Part shown: positions 43,815 to 53,000 of the stretch, piece by piece
How the letters are laid out: each line of letters starts with the position of its first letter
How positions within the stretch are numbered: position 1 is the first letter of the stretch
NCBI RefSeq assembly: GCF_032027425.1
Contig: NZ_JAVSJA010000001.1
Span: 1,054,001 to 1,118,000, forward strand
DNA: 64,000 nucleotides
Direction: 5' to 3'
Source of the DNA: Microcystis wesenbergii NRERC-220
Lineage (GTDB): Bacteria; Cyanobacteriota; Cyanobacteriia; Cyanobacteriales; Microcystaceae
Notes under the pieces: generated by a model
The model's database searches: none
What the model was told of the DNA's origin: nothing
The model's input: only the letters and a program-made list of their open reading frames with translations
Program-made: the position numbers and the translations under genes

Positions 43815-43840
43815 CAAAAAAGGTGGGCTATAAACCCACC
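43815..43840 (-). terminator. Rho-independent terminator of the CO2-uptake operon
   Basis: On the minus strand GGTGGG, loop TTTATAG, CCCACC is followed by six T residues. It lies about 20 bp after the cupA stop codon. Confidence 0.8.
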
Positions 43841-43860
43841 AGAAAAATAATCAAAAAACC

Positions 43861-45156
43861 TTAACGATAATTAGGACTTTGGATATCTCTAAGACGCGCT
43901 TCGGGGCGTTTAAATCTGTCCATTTGTGCCTCAAAGAATTGACGATTTTTAAGTAAATGTTTGGGATTAGGATCGTCGAGGGGATAGAGTAAAGCAGTGC
44001 GTAGAGCTTGAATAACTGCCGAAGTCACATTATACATCGATCGCTGGAAACTAATACCCAATTGAATCAAAATATCGTCTTCCCCCCGGCAGTGTTGCTG
44101 ATAGTAATCGATCAGATATTGGGGTAAAAAATGATACATATCATCCATTAACAAAGTGGGAGGAATTCCCGCAGTACCCACGGGGAAAACATCCGCGTAA
44201 AGAATGCCATAGTGAAAGTCTTTTTGTTCGTAGGGAACCTGTTTGGCTTGGGCATTATAGGACTTTGTACCCCGGAAGGGAGCAGTACGATAAAAGACCG
44301 CTTCTACATAGGGTAAAGCCGCTTCATAAAGCCAAGTAAAAGCCTTTGATTTGGGGATAATTTCGTAGCATTGACCATCAATATAAACGTGATGGTAAAT
44401 TGGACGGCCGGCGATGGCAAAAATACCATTAACGAGGAAATTCATGGCATCAGGAACACCTTTAAAGCCGCCTTCATCGTAGATATCGGACATCTCGAAA
44501 AATACCGGGGCCATCACTTCCCAGAATAGTCCTAAATTAGAGTAGTAGGACATCATCCGCACCTGTTCCAAGAACATATCGGGGAACAGGTCATAAAGTT
44601 TCATCATCACGGGGTTTTTCTTGAAATAGGCCTTAATAGCGCGGTCGGCATTTTGGCGATATTCTTCTGAATCAAGATAGGCATCAAATAAACCCCAACC
44701 CATATCGCGGCCATGCCACAACATGGCTTGCATACAAGCTTCGGCAAATTCCATATTAACGCGGTCATGCCAGAGGTGATGGATTAATCTGGGCATTTTT
44801 CTGGTTTTACCTTTATCCATGAATTCTAACAATTCAGGGTGAGCGGAACCCGTACCGCGCCAGATGCGTAAATCGGCATTATCGCCAGCGTAATGATTTT
44901 GTAGGTCTAGGTATTCTTGGGGCAGAAAATATTTAAAAAAGGGCAAAGGATCGAGGAAAACTCGTTCGGCAATATAGAGCAGATCTCGCCAATAAAAATC
45001 CATCGGCACGGCATAAGCTTTATAAATGCCGATAATTTGCATCAGGTTTTCGGGAGTATCCGGCAACATGGAGCCACCGGCTTCTAAACGGTGGATAATG
45101 TTGGCAAATTCGTGAGTAGAAGGGGGAATTTTGGCTTTGATTAATGTCCCAGTCAT
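43861..45156 (-). CDS. cupA: CO2 hydration protein of the inducible NDH-1 complex
   Basis: 431 residues, full length for the ChpY/CupA family. Conserved features include STHEFANIIHRLEAGGSMLPDTPEN at the N-terminus, PMDFYWRDLLYIAERVFLDP, PRLIHHLWHDRVNMEFAEAC, the EMSDIYDEGGFKGVPDAMNF segment and DDMYHFLPQYLIDYY. The protein sits on the NdhD3/NdhF3 arm of NDH-1MS and converts CO2 to bicarbonate in the cytosol, driven by electron flow. It is the last gene of the ccmR-ndhF3-CA-ndhD3-cupA series, 57 bp after ndhD3. Assignment to the inducible (CupA) rather than constitutive (CupB) form rests on the neighbours. No cupS gene follows. Confidence 0.93.
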   Translation of the reverse strand: MTGTLIKAKIPPSTHEFANIIHRLEAGGSMLPDTPENLMQIIGIYKAYAVPMDFYWRDLLYIAERVFLDPLPFFKYFLPQEYLDLQNHYAGDNADLRIWRGTGSAHPELLEFMDKGKTRKMPRLIHHLWHDRVNMEFAEACMQAMLWHGRDMGWGLFDAYLDSEEYRQNADRAIKAYFKKNPVMMKLYDLFPDMFLEQVRMMSYYSNLGLFWEVMAPVFFEMSDIYDEGGFKGVPDAMNFLVNGIFAIAGRPIYHHVYIDGQCYEIIPKSKAFTWLYEAALPYVEAVFYRTAPFRGTKSYNAQAKQVPYEQKDFHYGILYADVFPVGTAGIPPTLLMDDMYHFLPQYLIDYYQQHCRGEDDILIQLGISFQRSMYNVTSAVIQALRTALLYPLDDPNPKHLLKNRQFFEAQMDRFKRPEARLRDIQSPNYR

Positions 45157-45213
45157 AGTTTTAGGTAAAGTAATTAGCAGCGGTTACAATAATTCGGAAA
45201 CAGCAAGGGATAA

Positions 45214-46764
45214 CTAACTATTACTCAAATATTTACCCCGATTCAACCAGTTGGTTTTTGAGGACTTTTGCGAAGATTTTTTGAAGACAAAACTAGGTTT
45301 TGCTTCCCCCGATAAGCTGGCAACCATCGAGTTAGTGGTGGGTTCAATCCAACGGACTAAATAATTGGGTTGAATACCTAAAAAGACGATTAATACCATT
45401 AGGACAAAAGCGGGGATAGTTTCCGATTTCAAGACTTTGGGATAGTAGGCAAGTTTATTATCCAATTTACCAAAACAGGTGCGATTAAGCAGGATAACAA
45501 AGTAAACCGCCGTTAAACCGGAAGCGATGATACAGAGAACCGTCTGCACGGGAAAACGGGAAAAACTACCCTGAAAAACGATAAATTCCGCCACAAATCC
45601 CACTAATCCGGGGATCCCAGCACTGGCCATACCGGCGAGAATTAATAGGGCGCTAACCAGGGGTAAACCGCGAATTGGGTTCATTAAACCGTTTAAAACG
45701 TCTAAATCTCTAGTTCCGGCTTTGCGTTCGACGATGCCCACCAGATAGAATAAGAGGGCGAGAATGAGACCGTGGCTAATCATCTGCGCGACGGCACCAA
45801 GGACGCTTAAACCCGTGCCGGCCGCGGCTGCTACCAGTATATAGCCCATGTGACCGATCGAACTGTAGGCCACCATGCGTTTAATGTCTTTTTGGGCAAT
45901 AGCGCTCAAGGCCCCGTAAATAACGCTAATAACGCCGATAATTGCCAGTCCGGGGGCGATTAAAGACCAAGTTTCTGGGAATAATTGCAGACCAAAGCGA
46001 ACTAAGCCATAAGTACCGAGTTTAGCGAGGATACCACCTAATAAAATTGCTGTAGCGGGGGAAGCTTCCGTATAGGCATCCGGTAGCCAAGTATGGAGAG
46101 GTACGAGGGGAATTTTGATGCCAAATCCCACTAACAGCAGAGTTAAGAGCAGTAACTGGGTTTTTTGGGAGAAATCGGCGGTGGAGAGGGAGGAATAGTC
46201 AAAAGTACCACCGTTGAGGAAACCTATGCCTAAAAATGCCGCTAGGACTAATAACCCGGAGACAGCAGTGTAGAGAAGAAATTTAATCGAAGCATAGCCG
46301 CGTTTTTCGCCTCCCCAGATAGCAATCATCAGATAAAAGGGGATTAATTCTAGTTCATAGAAAACGATGAACAGCAGCAGGTTTTTAGCCATTAATGCCC
46401 CAGAAACCCCGGCGTTAATCAGGAGGATTAGGATGTAATAAAGTCGGGGACGCTCTATTTTTTCTTCGCTACTATAGATAGCTATTCCTGTCAAGAAACA
46501 GTTTAAAATAATTAACGGTAAGGACAAACCATCGACTCCGAGGTTATAACTTAAACCGATTGGTTTTGCCCATTCGCGGTATTCAGAAAATTGAAAGCCA
46601 TTACTGGTTAAGTTATATTGGGTCAGCAGATATAAAGACCACAAGAAGACGGCAGCAACAAAAAAGAGGGTAATTTGACGTAATTTTGCTGGGGCGAATT
46701 TATCGGGGAAAAGACCGACGATAATTGCTCCAATTATTGGCAACCAAAGCAGGGTACTGAGCAT
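45214..46764 (-). CDS. ndhD3: NDH-1 subunit NdhD3
   Basis: About 516 residues from ATG 46764. A TTG at 46815 would add 17 residues but overlaps the spacer, and the ATG gives the usual MLSTLLWLPIIGAIIVG start. It is a proton-pumping antiporter-like subunit with about 14 membrane helices. Characteristic are LGVDGLSLPLIILNCF, YELELIPFYLMIAIWGG (the key Glu), KIPLVPLHTWLPDAYTEASPA and DIKRMVAYSSIGHMGYI, with GMASAGIPGLVGFVAEF further on. It belongs to the thylakoid NDH-1MS complex of inducible CO2 uptake. The D3 type is inferred from its place between ndhF3 and cupA. Confidence 0.94.
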   Translation of the reverse strand: MLSTLLWLPIIGAIIVGLFPDKFAPAKLRQITLFFVAAVFLWSLYLLTQYNLTSNGFQFSEYREWAKPIGLSYNLGVDGLSLPLIILNCFLTGIAIYSSEEKIERPRLYYILILLINAGVSGALMAKNLLLFIVFYELELIPFYLMIAIWGGEKRGYASIKFLLYTAVSGLLVLAAFLGIGFLNGGTFDYSSLSTADFSQKTQLLLLTLLLVGFGIKIPLVPLHTWLPDAYTEASPATAILLGGILAKLGTYGLVRFGLQLFPETWSLIAPGLAIIGVISVIYGALSAIAQKDIKRMVAYSSIGHMGYILVAAAAGTGLSVLGAVAQMISHGLILALLFYLVGIVERKAGTRDLDVLNGLMNPIRGLPLVSALLILAGMASAGIPGLVGFVAEFIVFQGSFSRFPVQTVLCIIASGLTAVYFVILLNRTCFGKLDNKLAYYPKVLKSETIPAFVLMVLIVFLGIQPNYLVRWIEPTTNSMVASLSGEAKPSFVFKKSSQKSSKTNWLNRGKYLSNS

Positions 46765-46842
46765 ATTGGTATCGATCGAATTTATAATGACTGGGATGAG
46801 AAAAGGATTAGCCAAACGACACGATGGCTAATCTAGAATTGA

Positions 46843-47568
46843 CTAAATTAAACTCACTTTGCCGGTATCGAGATCGTAGTAGGCTCCAACAATTTTTAAT
46901 TGTTTTTTATCTACTAAATCACCCATGACCGGGGACTTGCCCAATTTCTCTACTTGATAGACAACATTGGATTTAATTGCTCGCTCAAGTTTGTCGGAAC
47001 CGGGTTGTTTTTCAGACCGATCAACTCCCACCTGTAGGCCATCGATTAAACGACCGATTTGTCCGGGAAAACGACCGCCTTCAATGGTGGCTTTTACCGC
47101 TCCACAACGAGAATGGCCGAGGACAACAATTACCTTAGCTCCTAACACCAACGTGCCGAATTCGAGGCTACCAATTTCTTCGGAAGTGGCTAAATTTCCC
47201 GCTACCCGACAAACAAATAGATCTCCTAATCCTTGATCAAAAACAATTTCTGCCGGCACGCGAGAATCGGCACAGCCCAAAATTGCCGCAAAAGGGGCTT
47301 GACTTTCGGCCACTTCTGTGAGTCGAGCTTGATCGCGGTTAGGACTTTTTTTTCTTCGTTCCCAGAAACGTTGATTGCCTTCCATGAGCATAGTTAAGGC
47401 CTGGTCTGGGTTCAATCCTTGATTTTGAGCCGTTAGCCATGGCTGGGAATTAACGGCGGTTTGGGCGTTAGTTTTGGACAACTGAGAACCCAAAACAGTG
47501 GCGGCTAGACTGGTTCCCAAAAAACCACCCCCATAACGGATTAATTGGCGACGAGAGGTATTGAACAT
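46843..47568 (-). CDS. Exported beta-carbonic anhydrase (EcaB-like)
   Basis: 241 residues. The N-terminus has a twin-arginine-type signal (SRRQLIRYGGGFLGTSLAATVLG), so export to the thylakoid lumen or periplasm is expected. The beta-carbonic anhydrase zinc site is complete: CADSR (C99, D101, R103) and HSRCG (H152, C155), with VFCRVAGNLA-like FVCRVAGN between. It interconverts CO2 and bicarbonate. The gene is placed between ndhF3 (80 bp) and ndhD3, which in the model cyanobacterial operon are adjacent. In Synechocystis a similar exported enzyme, EcaB, has been linked to NDH-1MS CO2 uptake. Start ATG 47568. Confidence 0.9.
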   Translation of the reverse strand: MFNTSRRQLIRYGGGFLGTSLAATVLGSQLSKTNAQTAVNSQPWLTAQNQGLNPDQALTMLMEGNQRFWERRKKSPNRDQARLTEVAESQAPFAAILGCADSRVPAEIVFDQGLGDLFVCRVAGNLATSEEIGSLEFGTLVLGAKVIVVLGHSRCGAVKATIEGGRFPGQIGRLIDGLQVGVDRSEKQPGSDKLERAIKSNVVYQVEKLGKSPVMGDLVDKKQLKIVGAYYDLDTGKVSLI

Positions 47569-47648
47569 AGGTAATTGTTTCCATTAATCAGGACAAATCC
47601 TATTGTCAGGGCCGGGGATGCTAAAGAAAAGCCTAAGTTATCAAATCT

Positions 47649-49502
47649 TTAACTGAAAACTAGAGAAATTTGTGCTAGTAGGGGCCAGCAGATGATAATA
47701 CCAATCAAAGCCACCCCCAAAATAATCGACAGAAAGTAAAATTGGGTCTGGCCCGAGACGTTATATTTCAAACTCTGACCACCAAAAACCGTGGCTAATC
47801 CCACCAGATTAACGATGCCATCCACCAGAAAGGTATCGATCCAGTTAATAATTTGCGAGATTAATCCGACGACAAAAACGATGGTGACTTTATACAATTT
47901 GGCTGTATAAAGGTCGTTGGCAAAGAAATCTTGAAGGGCTTTCGGTTGAAAAACGATCGGTTTGGAGATATTTTCATTCAGATAAATATAGGCTGCCGGA
48001 ATTACGCCCGCAGCAGTGGAAAGTACCAAGAGAAAAGCCACTCCCAGATTTAAGTTACTTGGTAATAAATGCCATTGCGCCAATAAAATCGGCAGATGAA
48101 GGGCGAAACCCATGGTCACAGTCATGGGGATAACTAAGGGCCAAAGAGCTTCCGGAGAGCGCAGGGTCATCGGTTTGATTTTACCGCCAAAGAAAACGCA
48201 AAATTCTCTAGTGACACTAAAGGCAGTTAAAGCATTGACCAACAATAGCACTAATAACAGTAAACCACTGATTTCCGAGAGGCGATCGCCCATGCGCGCT
48301 AATGCCCAAAAACCACCAAAGGGAGGCAGTGCAACTAAACTAGCGGCACCGACGAGATAACAAATACCGGAAACGGGACGACGGGACCATAAACCGCCGT
48401 ATTGGCTTAAATCTTGGCTGATATTATTCCAAATGATGTTACCCACCACCATGACTAACAGGGACATAGCGATCGCGTAGGTAAAGAGTAACACTAAAGC
48501 GGTTTCCGTTTGTCCGGTGGCCACAGCGATAAAAATCAGTCCCATGTAGGCACTGACGGAATAGGAAAGGGAACGCTTAACATCGATCTGGGCGATCGCA
48601 ATTAAACCAGCACCGATAGCAGTAACAGAGCCAACAACGATCATTACTTGCAAGGTTAAGGGCGATAATTGTAGCACCGGCTCTAATTTGACCAATAACC
48701 AAGCGCCAGTGGAAACGACGACGGTATTCCGCAGAATTGTCGCTGGCATCGGTCCTTCCATGGCCTCATCTAGCCATAAATGCAGGGGAAATTGAGCGCA
48801 TTTGCCCATCGGACCGGCAATCAGGGCTAAACAGAGTAAATTAGCCACATTGGGGTTTAAATTGGCTGTAGCCGCCCATTCTGCCAATTGGTCAAAGTTC
48901 CAGGTTCCCGCCAGGGGTAAAAGGGCCACCACTCCCATCAACAGGATTAAATCGCCAATCCGTTTGGTTAGAAAAGCATCCCGCGCCCCCGTTACCACCA
49001 GAGATTGATTGAACCAGAAACCAATTAGCAGATAAGTGCCGAGGGTGAGAACTTCTAGCACACAATAGCTGAAAAATAGCGAATTACAGATAACGAGGGC
49101 GCACATACCCCCTTCAAAGAGGGCGACGAGAGAATAAAACCTTGCCCAACCCCAATCCATTTCTAGATAGGCGATCGCATATACCTGAGCGGCGAGGTTT
49201 AAGCCGGTAATTAGCAGTAACGCCCCGATATTAACGGCCGAAATCTGCACATCTAAAGATATGCTTAAATCTGCGGCATTTAGCCAATTAAATGCTATAG
49301 ATTGCGGCGGACGACCCCAAACGGCGAGCAAAGCAAAAAGGCTATGCAAAAAAGCCCAGCAGGTCATGATCAAATTCAGATAACCGGCCGGTCGCGGGCC
49401 GGTTTGCCGGATAATACCGGGAGACCAGGGTAGGGCGAGAAGTGCGCCCGCAAAGGCGTAAAGAGGTACCAACCAGATGGTCTGGCTGAAGGACTCGAAC
49501 AT
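47649..49502 (-). CDS. ndhF3: NDH-1 subunit NdhF3
   Basis: 617 residues with about 16 membrane helices. The NdhF3-type N-terminus is WLVPLYAFAGALLALPWSPG. Further blocks are FEGGMCALVICNSLFFSYCVLEVLTLGTYLLIG, KRIGDLILLMGV, FPLHLWLDEAMEGPMPATILRN, DVKRSLSYSVSAYMGLIF and LPPFGGFW. It forms the distal proton channel of NDH-1MS with NdhD3 and carries CupA. It starts at ATG 49502, 46 bp after the LysR regulator gene, and is probably in one transcript with it. Two antisense frames in it are shadows. Confidence 0.94.
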   Translation of the reverse strand: MFESFSQTIWLVPLYAFAGALLALPWSPGIIRQTGPRPAGYLNLIMTCWAFLHSLFALLAVWGRPPQSIAFNWLNAADLSISLDVQISAVNIGALLLITGLNLAAQVYAIAYLEMDWGWARFYSLVALFEGGMCALVICNSLFFSYCVLEVLTLGTYLLIGFWFNQSLVVTGARDAFLTKRIGDLILLMGVVALLPLAGTWNFDQLAEWAATANLNPNVANLLCLALIAGPMGKCAQFPLHLWLDEAMEGPMPATILRNTVVVSTGAWLLVKLEPVLQLSPLTLQVMIVVGSVTAIGAGLIAIAQIDVKRSLSYSVSAYMGLIFIAVATGQTETALVLLFTYAIAMSLLVMVVGNIIWNNISQDLSQYGGLWSRRPVSGICYLVGAASLVALPPFGGFWALARMGDRLSEISGLLLLVLLLVNALTAFSVTREFCVFFGGKIKPMTLRSPEALWPLVIPMTVTMGFALHLPILLAQWHLLPSNLNLGVAFLLVLSTAAGVIPAAYIYLNENISKPIVFQPKALQDFFANDLYTAKLYKVTIVFVVGLISQIINWIDTFLVDGIVNLVGLATVFGGQSLKYNVSGQTQFYFLSIILGVALIGIIICWPLLAQISLVFS

Positions 49503-49548
49503 ATAACCACCTCAAGAAGAAAAATGATCCTGAATTAAAGTTTAAGGT

Positions 49549-50493
49549 TTAATGGCTCATTAATAAGCTGTGACCATTTTTTAACGGGGCATGAATGGGG
49601 ATGGTTTGACTAGCTTCCAGCAGGTATTTTAAAAAAGCATCGGCAATCACGGAAAGTTGTTTTCCGGCCAGGTAACAAACGTACCAATCGCGCTGAATCG
49701 GAAAATGTTCCAAGTCGAGGATGGCTAATTCGCCGTTTTCCCCTTCCGAGATGAGAGTGTGCTTAGATAGTACCGATAGCCCTAAACCGCCGGAAATAGC
49801 CTGTTTAATCGCTTCGTTACTGCCTAATTCCAAGCGCACCTTAACTTTAATATCGTGGAGATTAAATAATTTTTGTACCGCTTGGCGGGTTCCAGATCCC
49901 GATTCGCGCATAATAAAAGGTTGCTGGTTGAGGCACTCAAGGGGGAGATTTTTCTGGCCTACCAAAGGATGATCTCGTCGCGCCACCACCACTAGGGGAT
50001 TTTCCAGAAAAGACTGAGAACAAAGTTCCACTTCTTCCGGGGGTTGACTGAGAATATAGAGGTCATCCTCGTTATTTAACATTCGCTCTTGCAGTTTCTG
50101 ATGATTAGTCACTTGCAGGGCAATGTCAATACCGGGATACTGTTGACAGAATGCCCCCAGTAATCGCGGCACAAAGTATTTAGCGGTAGTAATTACGCCT
50201 AAAGTCAGCTTTCCCTGTCTAGTTCCCTTAATATCGGCCACTTTCATTTGAAAGTTGTCCAATTTATTAAAAATCTCTTGACAGGTGAACAGTAATTCCT
50301 GACCCGCTTCGGTTAAAAATAAACGTTTGCCAATTTGCTCGAATAGCGGTAAACCCACGGCTTTTGTGAGTTGTTTGACTTGGGTTGAGACGGTAGGTTG
50401 AGTGATAAATAACTCCTCGGCCGCCTTGGTAAAGCTACTGTGTCGAGCGGTAGCCTCAAAAACCCTTAACTGGTGCAGGGTTGCCTGTATCAA
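49549..50493 (-). CDS. ccmR: LysR-family regulator of inorganic carbon uptake (CcmR/NdhR)
   Basis: 314 residues. The N-terminal winged helix MIQATLHQLRVFEATARHSS, then FTKAAEELFITQPTVSTQVKQL, matches cyanobacterial NdhR/CcmR closely. The C-terminal LysR effector domain has GKLTLGVITTAKYFVPRLLG and LPLECLNQQPFIMRESGSGTRQ. In Synechocystis this repressor controls ndhF3-ndhD3-cupA and bicarbonate transporters, sensing 2-oxoglutarate and NADP. The start is TTG 50493, with a GAGGAGG ribosome site 10 bp upstream; no ATG gives the conserved N-terminus. Position directly in front of ndhF3 on the same strand points to autoregulated control of the whole cluster. Confidence 0.92.
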   Translation of the reverse strand: MIQATLHQLRVFEATARHSSFTKAAEELFITQPTVSTQVKQLTKAVGLPLFEQIGKRLFLTEAGQELLFTCQEIFNKLDNFQMKVADIKGTRQGKLTLGVITTAKYFVPRLLGAFCQQYPGIDIALQVTNHQKLQERMLNNEDDLYILSQPPEEVELCSQSFLENPLVVVARRDHPLVGQKNLPLECLNQQPFIMRESGSGTRQAVQKLFNLHDIKVKVRLELGSNEAIKQAISGGLGLSVLSKHTLISEGENGELAILDLEHFPIQRDWYVCYLAGKQLSVIADAFLKYLLEASQTIPIHAPLKNGHSLLMSH

Positions 50494-50682
50494 GTTCCTA
50501 TGCCCTCCTCAATAACAACTATTTGTCACCATCAATCCTAACCCTTTTATAGATTCTAGTCAATTAACTTTTTGATAAATATAGACTCTGATAGATATAA
50601 CCGCAGCTTAAGACCTTTTGTCAACCATCAGCTTTTTTCTCTCTCCTCCCCCCTCCCCTTCTCCCCACTCCCCCCCTCTCCC
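50494..50682 (-). promoter_or_regulatory. Upstream region of the ccmR-ndhF3 operon
   Basis: About 190 bp before the TTG start. It contains AT-rich segments with repeated ATCTAT, TCTATAT and TCTATAAAAG words (50550-50605), as might serve for LysR binding and a -10 box, and the GAGGAGG ribosome site at 50504-50510. I cannot define a specific operator. Beyond it lies a pyrimidine-rich CTCCCC run. Confidence 0.45.
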
Positions 50683-50790
50683 TAGGGTTGATTCAAGGTA
50701 GGGTTGATTCAAGGTAGGGTTGATTCAAGGTAGGGTTGATTCAAGGTAGGGTTGATTCAAGGTAGGGTTGATTCATGAATCAACCCTACC
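50683..50790. repeat. 16-bp tandem array ending in a TTCATGAA palindrome
   Basis: Five to six direct units of AGGGTTGATTCAAGGT, followed by a perfect 30-bp palindrome centred on TTCATGAA (50761-50790) and a M4 tail (TTGATAAGGGGGGTGTCTGA) to 50845. The units are the same 16-mer as at 28555-28679 with one base changed (CAT to CAA). Confidence 0.88.
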
Positions 50791-50884
50791 CTTGATAAGG
50801 GGGGTGTCTGATAATTTTTAACGCCTACCTACTTAATTATCTTGCTACAATCAGAAAACAACCATCTATTAAAATTAAAAGACA

Positions 50885-51616
50885 ATGGTTAGTTATCTTG
50901 ATATTGACGACGATCTTCTTTTCCCGGATAGCGATGGTCAACCGATGGCAGATAATACCGAACAATATGAGTGGATTGTCAAAATTAAGGAGAATTTAGA
51001 GATTATCTTTGCCGATGACCCTAAGGTGTTTATTGCCGGAGATTTACTCTGGTATCCTCTGCGTTCTACTTTGGTTTCACCGGTTGCTCCCGATGTGATG
51101 GTAGCTTTTGGCCGTCCCAAAGGACGAAGGGGTTCCTATCGTCAATGGCAGGAAGAAAATATCGCTCCTCAAGTGGTTTTTGAAATTCTATCACCGAAGA
51201 ATACAAAAGCAGAAATGAGTCGAAAATTAGAGTTTTATGACACATATAATGTAGAAGAATACTATTTATATAACCCGATGCGCTGTCGTTTACAAGGTTG
51301 GCAAAGACAGGGAGAAAATTTAAGAGAAATTATCCCCATCAATGACTGGATAAGTCCCCGTTTAGGTATGCGTTTTATCTGGGATAAATCTAGTTTAGAA
51401 TTGTATCGTCCCGATGGAGAGAAATTTTTAACAACTGTTGAGTTAGAGTCTCAAATGCGTCAAGAAAAGAAACGTGCCGATCAAGAAAAGAAACGTGCTG
51501 ATAAAGAACAGAAACGCGCTGATAAAGAACAGAAACGCGCTGATAAAGAAAAACAACGTGCAGACCGACTAGCGGAACGCTTACAGGCGTTAGGATTAAG
51601 TTTAGAAGAAGAATAA
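50885..51616 (+). CDS. Uma2-family (DUF820) putative endonuclease with coiled-coil tail
   Basis: 243 residues. The N-terminus SYLDIDDDLLFPDSDGQPMADNT resembles the subgroup with a D.E.Y.W start. The PD-(D/E)XK-like core is SPVAPDVMVAFGRPKGRRGSYRQW and PQVVFEILSPKNTKAEMSRK. Residues about 195-232 form a charged coiled coil made by a 21-bp DNA repeat (EKKRADQ, EQKRADK units), a place where slippage could change length. Start ATG 50885. It is separated from the ccmR promoter by repeats. Confidence 0.87.
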   Translation: MVSYLDIDDDLLFPDSDGQPMADNTEQYEWIVKIKENLEIIFADDPKVFIAGDLLWYPLRSTLVSPVAPDVMVAFGRPKGRRGSYRQWQEENIAPQVVFEILSPKNTKAEMSRKLEFYDTYNVEEYYLYNPMRCRLQGWQRQGENLREIIPINDWISPRLGMRFIWDKSSLELYRPDGEKFLTTVELESQMRQEKKRADQEKKRADKEQKRADKEQKRADKEKQRADRLAERLQALGLSLEEE

Positions 51617-51760
51617 TACCATTTTTCTTTATTCGTAGCAGGCATGACCATCTCTGTCGTTACTTTTGAAAAATAGCATTAGAGCAGGTTTTTTTCCTAG
51701 GTTATTAGTAAACAGTTATTAAGTTCACTTATTACCGATAACTGATAGCTAAAAAGATCC

Positions 51761-52921
51761 CTAAACTTCTAATAAATTTTCTAGGCGATCGAGAACGATA
51801 TCGGTGATACACTTAATCCGGTATAAACAGGCTTTAGTATCTGTGGAGTTGAAAGTGCCATTTTCCCAATATTTGTTACTACCGGCACCACCCCCACAAA
51901 CCCCAAAATAATCGCAGTTTTGCCGACATAAATCGACTCCACCGCGCATATCAGCGTAAATTTGTTTAAATTTCTCGGTTTCACAGATAGATTCCAGAGA
52001 ATCGGTCAAAACATTACCAAAGATAAAATCGCCGTAGGGTTGGGTTTTAATCGATAGTAATTCCGGATCAAAGGTGGAAAAATTACCTTGATTATCAAAA
52101 TTGACAATCATAAAAGGTCGATTCATATCGGTATTTTCTAAGCGTTCATCCGTATAAATCAAACTACAGATCGATTCAAATTCTCGCAGCTTAAATTCTC
52201 CTTGTTTGGCCGTGACTAACTCCCAAAATCTGGCAATAAACTGGCGATAACGTTGTTCAATGCCTAATTTATATAAGGAAGATTGTGAATTAATTCCCTC
52301 GGTTTCTTCCATATTAAAAGCCACATCGGTAAGACCATGATCCCAAAAAAAGTTAAAAATTTCGTCGGGATAGTCGAGGGAATCTTCTGTTAAAACAGCG
52401 ATAACACTCACATCAATTTCATGTTTTTGCAAGAAAGAAATCCCCCGCATCGTCGCAGCATGACTGCCAGTTCCCTTGCGGTTTTGCCGGTGGATATCGT
52501 GAATAAAAGCCGGTCCATCAATACTGACTCCCACATAAACATCATGCTTTTTAAATAATTGACACCAAGCATCGTTAATATAAGTGGCGTTAGTTTGTAC
52601 CGAATGACGAAAACAGTAACCCTGCTGATTATATTTCTCGCTAACCTCCGCAATTTTAGCAAAGGCACTTTCATAAAAACTGATGGGAACTGCCAAGGGT
52701 TCGCCGGCGTGCCAGCAAATGGTAAAATTATCTTGGAGAAAACGACTACTAAAAACCCTCTGAAAAATCGGCTCGATTAAATCTAAGGATAGGGTATTTT
52801 TTAAATGGCGATCGGGTAAATAACAGTAATCACAATTGAGATTACAAAAAGAGGTGGGTTGCACGACTACTAAAGTAATTGGACCACAATCCGACCAATC
52901 TATATTTATGGTTTTTTTCAT
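51761..52921 (-). CDS. grrM: Radical SAM/SPASM peptide maturase, GrrM-like
   Basis: 386 residues. The radical SAM cluster is QPTSFCNLNCDYCYLP (C26, C30, C33). The C-terminal SPASM region has CRQNCDYFGVCGGGAGSNKY and a later ACLYRIK cysteine. The segments FTICWHAGEPLAVP, VSIDGPAFIHDIHRQNRKG, FNMEETEGINS and PYGDFIFGNVLTDSLESICE closely fit the cyanobacterial GRRM-system maturase, which forms three-residue cyclophanes in glycine-rich repeat precursors. Start ATG 52921. The usual neighbours (a grrA-type precursor and a grrP-type gene) are not seen: 140 bp downstream and 79 bp upstream leave no room. Confidence 0.88.
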   Translation of the reverse strand: MKKTINIDWSDCGPITLVVVQPTSFCNLNCDYCYLPDRHLKNTLSLDLIEPIFQRVFSSRFLQDNFTICWHAGEPLAVPISFYESAFAKIAEVSEKYNQQGYCFRHSVQTNATYINDAWCQLFKKHDVYVGVSIDGPAFIHDIHRQNRKGTGSHAATMRGISFLQKHEIDVSVIAVLTEDSLDYPDEIFNFFWDHGLTDVAFNMEETEGINSQSSLYKLGIEQRYRQFIARFWELVTAKQGEFKLREFESICSLIYTDERLENTDMNRPFMIVNFDNQGNFSTFDPELLSIKTQPYGDFIFGNVLTDSLESICETEKFKQIYADMRGGVDLCRQNCDYFGVCGGGAGSNKYWENGTFNSTDTKACLYRIKCITDIVLDRLENLLEV

Positions 52922-53000
52922 GATTCTATTGTTTAAGTTCTCACTTAAGTTATGATAACTGATTCTGGGGAGTCTATCTTAATTTTACCTGTACTATTTC

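Noticed and set aside
50550-50605. NdhR operator
   Set aside because: AT-rich repeated words are present, but no clear inverted LysR box could be identified by eye, so only the upstream region as a whole is listed.
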